DNA from: Haplomitrium mnioides
Taxonomy: Eukaryota; Marchantiophyta; Haplomitriopsida; Calobryales
NCBI GenBank assembly: GCA_049999725.1
Contig: JBNGIS010009024.1
Location: 1-30,426, forward strand
Direction of reading: 5' to 3'
DNA length: 30,426 nt
Positions 28,829 to 30,426 of the stretch are shown here, piece after piece (position 1 is the stretch's first letter; each line of letters starts with the position of its first letter). The translations under genes were made by a program, and so were the position numbers. Under the pieces are notes generated by a model, which worked only from the letters and a program-made list of their open reading frames with translations, did no database searches and was not told the origin of the DNA.

Positions 28829-30238
28829 CTAGGGCTCTTCCTCAACCCAGTAAGGTGTTTGCACATACATGATAGTAGGTGGTGGGTACTTACATTCCTG
28901 TTCTATGTGTCCTTCTTTCTTGCATCGAGTACACCACATGTTGTTTCTGAAAGGAGTTGTGGATCTTCTTTTCTTAGAGTTGGAAGCTTGCTTGATCACC
29001 ATCTGCTCCATTTTCTTTGTCAACTCGTTCATATCCTTTTTACCCAATCGATACTCTCCTTTCTTCGATTTTGATTTCTTCCTTTCGTCCTCTGAATCTG
29101 AAGAAGATGACGATTCCTCCTCTGAATCTGAAGTAGTGCTTTCCTGCACTTTCTTAGATTTCTTGCCTTTCTTTTTCTTACTCATTTTCTTCTTTTTCTT
29201 TCGGTCCTCTTCACTACTGCTGGACTGAGAATCTTTGAGTCTCTCCCTCAACTCTGCAGTTTCATAAGTTTCCAGAGCTCTAATAGCTTCATCTAGAGTC
29301 GCAGCTCTTGATTGTCTCACGTATCGTCCTTCTTCCTTGGATAACCCCTTCAGGTACCACTCCAGATCCACCATAGGGCTATTCACAATGCCCAATTTTT
29401 GTTGCATTGTCTTGAACCTCTGAGAATAATTCCTGACTGCCTCCTTTTTCTTTTTCTTAATAGAGGTCAGCTTAGTCAAGATCCTTGTTGAATATGCTGC
29501 CCCTCTAAACTCTGTCACCAGGGCTGTCCTCAGATCTGCCCATGTTCCATAAATCACTCCCAAATTGTCATACCATTCTCTCGCCTTCCCTGAAAACAGC
29601 GCATCCACCAATCTTAGTCGGTCTGCGTTTGAATCTTCCAGGTTCGCTCTGCTTATCCCTTCAAATCTCTTGACCCACGTGTCTACATCATCTTTAGATC
29701 TCCCTTTGAACACTTGATACTTCAGTTTTGTTTGATAGCCTCCCACATGTACTGGTTGAGCCATCGCAGATCCTGAATTGGTTGTTGCTGGGAACAGTGT
29801 TACTGGTGTCACACCTGTTCTCTGAACATCACTTGATTGCGTAGCCTCACCACCTTGAGTACTAGTTGGTGTGGCTGACTTCTTAGAAGAAGATGAAGAA
29901 GGAGTAGAAGAAGATTGGTTTATCTTTGGGAATGATGTCGACCCAATAATCCCACCAGGAGAAGTAGTATCTGTCCACTGAAAGTGAGCCAAAGGCGACT
30001 GAGGCCCAGAAGGTTGAGCTCCCCCTTCTGCAGGTTTCTTTCTGCTACCAACAGTTTTCACTTCTTTAGACTTCACTTTCAACTCCTCTCGTCTCTCTAG
30101 TCTTTCTTCTCTCTCTTTTCTTTGTCTCTCTTTAGCCTCCTCTGAAATGTCATGCATCCAACTCTCCTTCTCTGAATTCTCAAAAACCGAAAACAAAACA
30201 CAAAAACAAAACAGAACCCAACAAAATGTTAAAAACAT
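28829..30238 (-). CDS. gag: Gypsy D Gag (capsid and first zinc knuckle), ends at an in-frame TAG
   Basis: The open frame has its first ATG at 30236-30238, but this gives a hydrophobic leader (FLTFCWVLFCFCVLF) unusual for Gag. The ATG at 30155-30157, giving MHDISEEAKERQRKEREERL, is a more likely start. Text in order: charged coiled-coil-like region, Ser/Thr/Pro-rich linker, then the gag core (VDTWVKRFEGISRANL, LFSGKAREWYDNLG, WADLRTALVTEFRG, YLKGLSKEEGRYV, LDEAIRALETYE). A Lys-rich and Ser/Glu-rich linker follows, and one zinc knuckle CTRCKKEGHIEQEC (28892-28933). The frame ends at TAG (28829-28831), and the same frame then continues with two further knuckles. Gag would assemble the particle and bind RNA. 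This is the longest open frame in the window. Confidence 0.82.
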   Translation of the reverse strand: MFLTFCWVLFCFCVLFSVFENSEKESWMHDISEEAKERQRKEREERLERREELKVKSKEVKTVGSRKKPAEGGAQPSGPQSPLAHFQWTDTTSPGGIIGSTSFPKINQSSSTPSSSSSKKSATPTSTQGGEATQSSDVQRTGVTPVTLFPATTNSGSAMAQPVHVGGYQTKLKYQVFKGRSKDDVDTWVKRFEGISRANLEDSNADRLRLVDALFSGKAREWYDNLGVIYGTWADLRTALVTEFRGAAYSTRILTKLTSIKKKKKEAVRNYSQRFKTMQQKLGIVNSPMVDLEWYLKGLSKEEGRYVRQSRAATLDEAIRALETYETAELRERLKDSQSSSSEEDRKKKKKMSKKKKGKKSKKVQESTTSDSEEESSSSSDSEDERKKSKSKKGEYRLGKKDMNELTKKMEQMVIKQASNSKKRRSTTPFRNNMWCTRCKKEGHIEQECKYPPPTIMYVQTPYWVEEEP

Positions 30239-30321
30239 AAACTAATAGCAGCGAGTAAAACACGTCCTCAACATTTCTGATAACACTATATACACTTCAA
30301 GAGCAAATACTAGAAATTAGA
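30239..30321 (-). other. Short leader of gypsy D
   Basis: Non-coding stretch between the primer site and the first gag ATG, about 83 bases (about 165 to the preferred ATG). The leader is short compared with that of copia B. Confidence 0.6.
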
Positions 30322-30339
30322 TCCCCGGCAATGGCGCCA
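30322..30339 (-). promoter_or_regulatory. Primer-binding site complementary to tRNA-Asp (gypsy D)
   Basis: Minus strand TGGCGCCATTGCCGGGGA. It pairs with the 3' end of plant tRNA-Asp(GTC), which ends GGCAACGGCGCCA, with one mismatch. This primer is typical of Athila/Tat-type elements. It lies 8 bases inside the LTR end. Confidence 0.88.
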
Positions 30340-30347
30340 AAAATCAA

Positions 30348-30426
30348 TGTCGTAGCACAGCAATAGCTCTCCAACCCAAAAAAAAAACAACCCGAGATTG
30401 AACCACGCAAGATCTATATAGAAATC
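30348..30426 (-). repeat. End of the 5' LTR of gypsy D (cut by the window edge)
   Basis: On the minus strand the LTR ends ...GTGCTACGACA, so on the plus strand it starts TGTCGTAGCACAG at 30348. Only about 79 bases are in the window. No match to it is visible near 24000, so D's left LTR is missing or truncated. Confidence 0.7.

Larger units (their letters stand above)
24362..30426 (-). mobile_element. Ty3/gypsy retrotransposon D, Athila/Tat-like, minus strand
   Basis: Read right to left: end of the 5' LTR, tRNA-Asp primer site, gag with zinc knuckle, a second knuckle-bearing frame with protease, RT, RNase H, integrase with GPY-type C-terminus, then a purine run. The tRNA-Asp primer, the lack of a chromodomain, and RWMGPYVVSKV...GSLELK...VNGSRVKKYY at the end fit the Athila/Tat branch better than chromoviruses; that assignment is inference. 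The frames are long, so D is younger or less decayed than C, but I count five TAG, one TGA and two frame changes. The LTR runs off the right edge. Confidence 0.85.

Noticed and set aside
27985-29228. Plus-strand frames rich in Ser, Phe and Leu across gypsy D
   Set aside because: Antisense shadows of the charged Gag and nucleocapsid frames.

Overview
The window looks like nuclear DNA of a land plant with a large, repeat-rich genome. The evidence is four LTR-retrotransposon copies of plant type (two Ty1/copia, two Ty3/gypsy), a primer-binding site matching plant tRNA-Asp and another close to the initiator tRNA-Met type, long microsatellites, and long AT-rich stretches with no open frames. I cannot name the species. 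A gymnosperm, fern or similar lineage is possible, but that is inference. I found no host gene, tRNA, rRNA or CRISPR array.

Layout. Positions 1-1759 hold the 3' part of copia element A (+): reverse transcriptase C-terminal half, RNase H, a conserved 3' noncoding box, polypurine tract (PPT) and a short 3' LTR. Its 5' part lies outside the window. Positions 1760-9284 are old non-coding DNA with a (GT)15 tract, a ~134-bp direct repeat flanking a 109-bp (GA)n tract, and a degenerate dyad-bearing tandem array at about 7655-8295. Positions 9285-15629 are copia element B (+), complete from LTR to LTR: 108-bp LTRs, terminal TGTTAT/ATAACA, and a perfect 5-bp target duplication ACAGT. B has an unusually long pyrimidine-rich leader, a broken gag, a cryptic zinc knuckle in another frame, a broken pre-integrase/integrase start, a 518-bp foreign solo LTR at 13245-13762, then a decayed RT/RNase H. 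Most of the integrase core and the N-terminal RT are missing. Positions 15635-20927 are the continuation of B's target DNA and other unassigned sequence.

Positions ~20928-23975 are gypsy element C (+): 5' LTR, near-iMet PBS, and gag, protease, RT and RNase H with many frame breaks, cut off before integrase. It meets gypsy element D (-), which occupies about 24362-30426 and possibly the unassigned strip to its left. D reads right to left: LTR end, tRNA-Asp PBS, gag with a zinc knuckle, an in-frame TAG, two more zinc knuckles and protease, RT, RNase H, and integrase with a GPY-type C-terminus. D has the longest reading frames in the window, but carries several stops, two frame changes and integrase lesions.

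None of the four copies appears able to move by itself. The parts that could still act in cis are the LTR promoters (TATA motifs in several LTRs, and three G-box/ABRE-like motifs in the solo LTR) and the noncoding 3' boxes. The most unusual signals are the dyad tandem array at 7.7-8.3 kb, the 108-bp LTRs paired with a ~2-kb leader and no recognisable iMet PBS in B, the hairpin box shared by A and B, and the TAG that splits D's three zinc knuckles.
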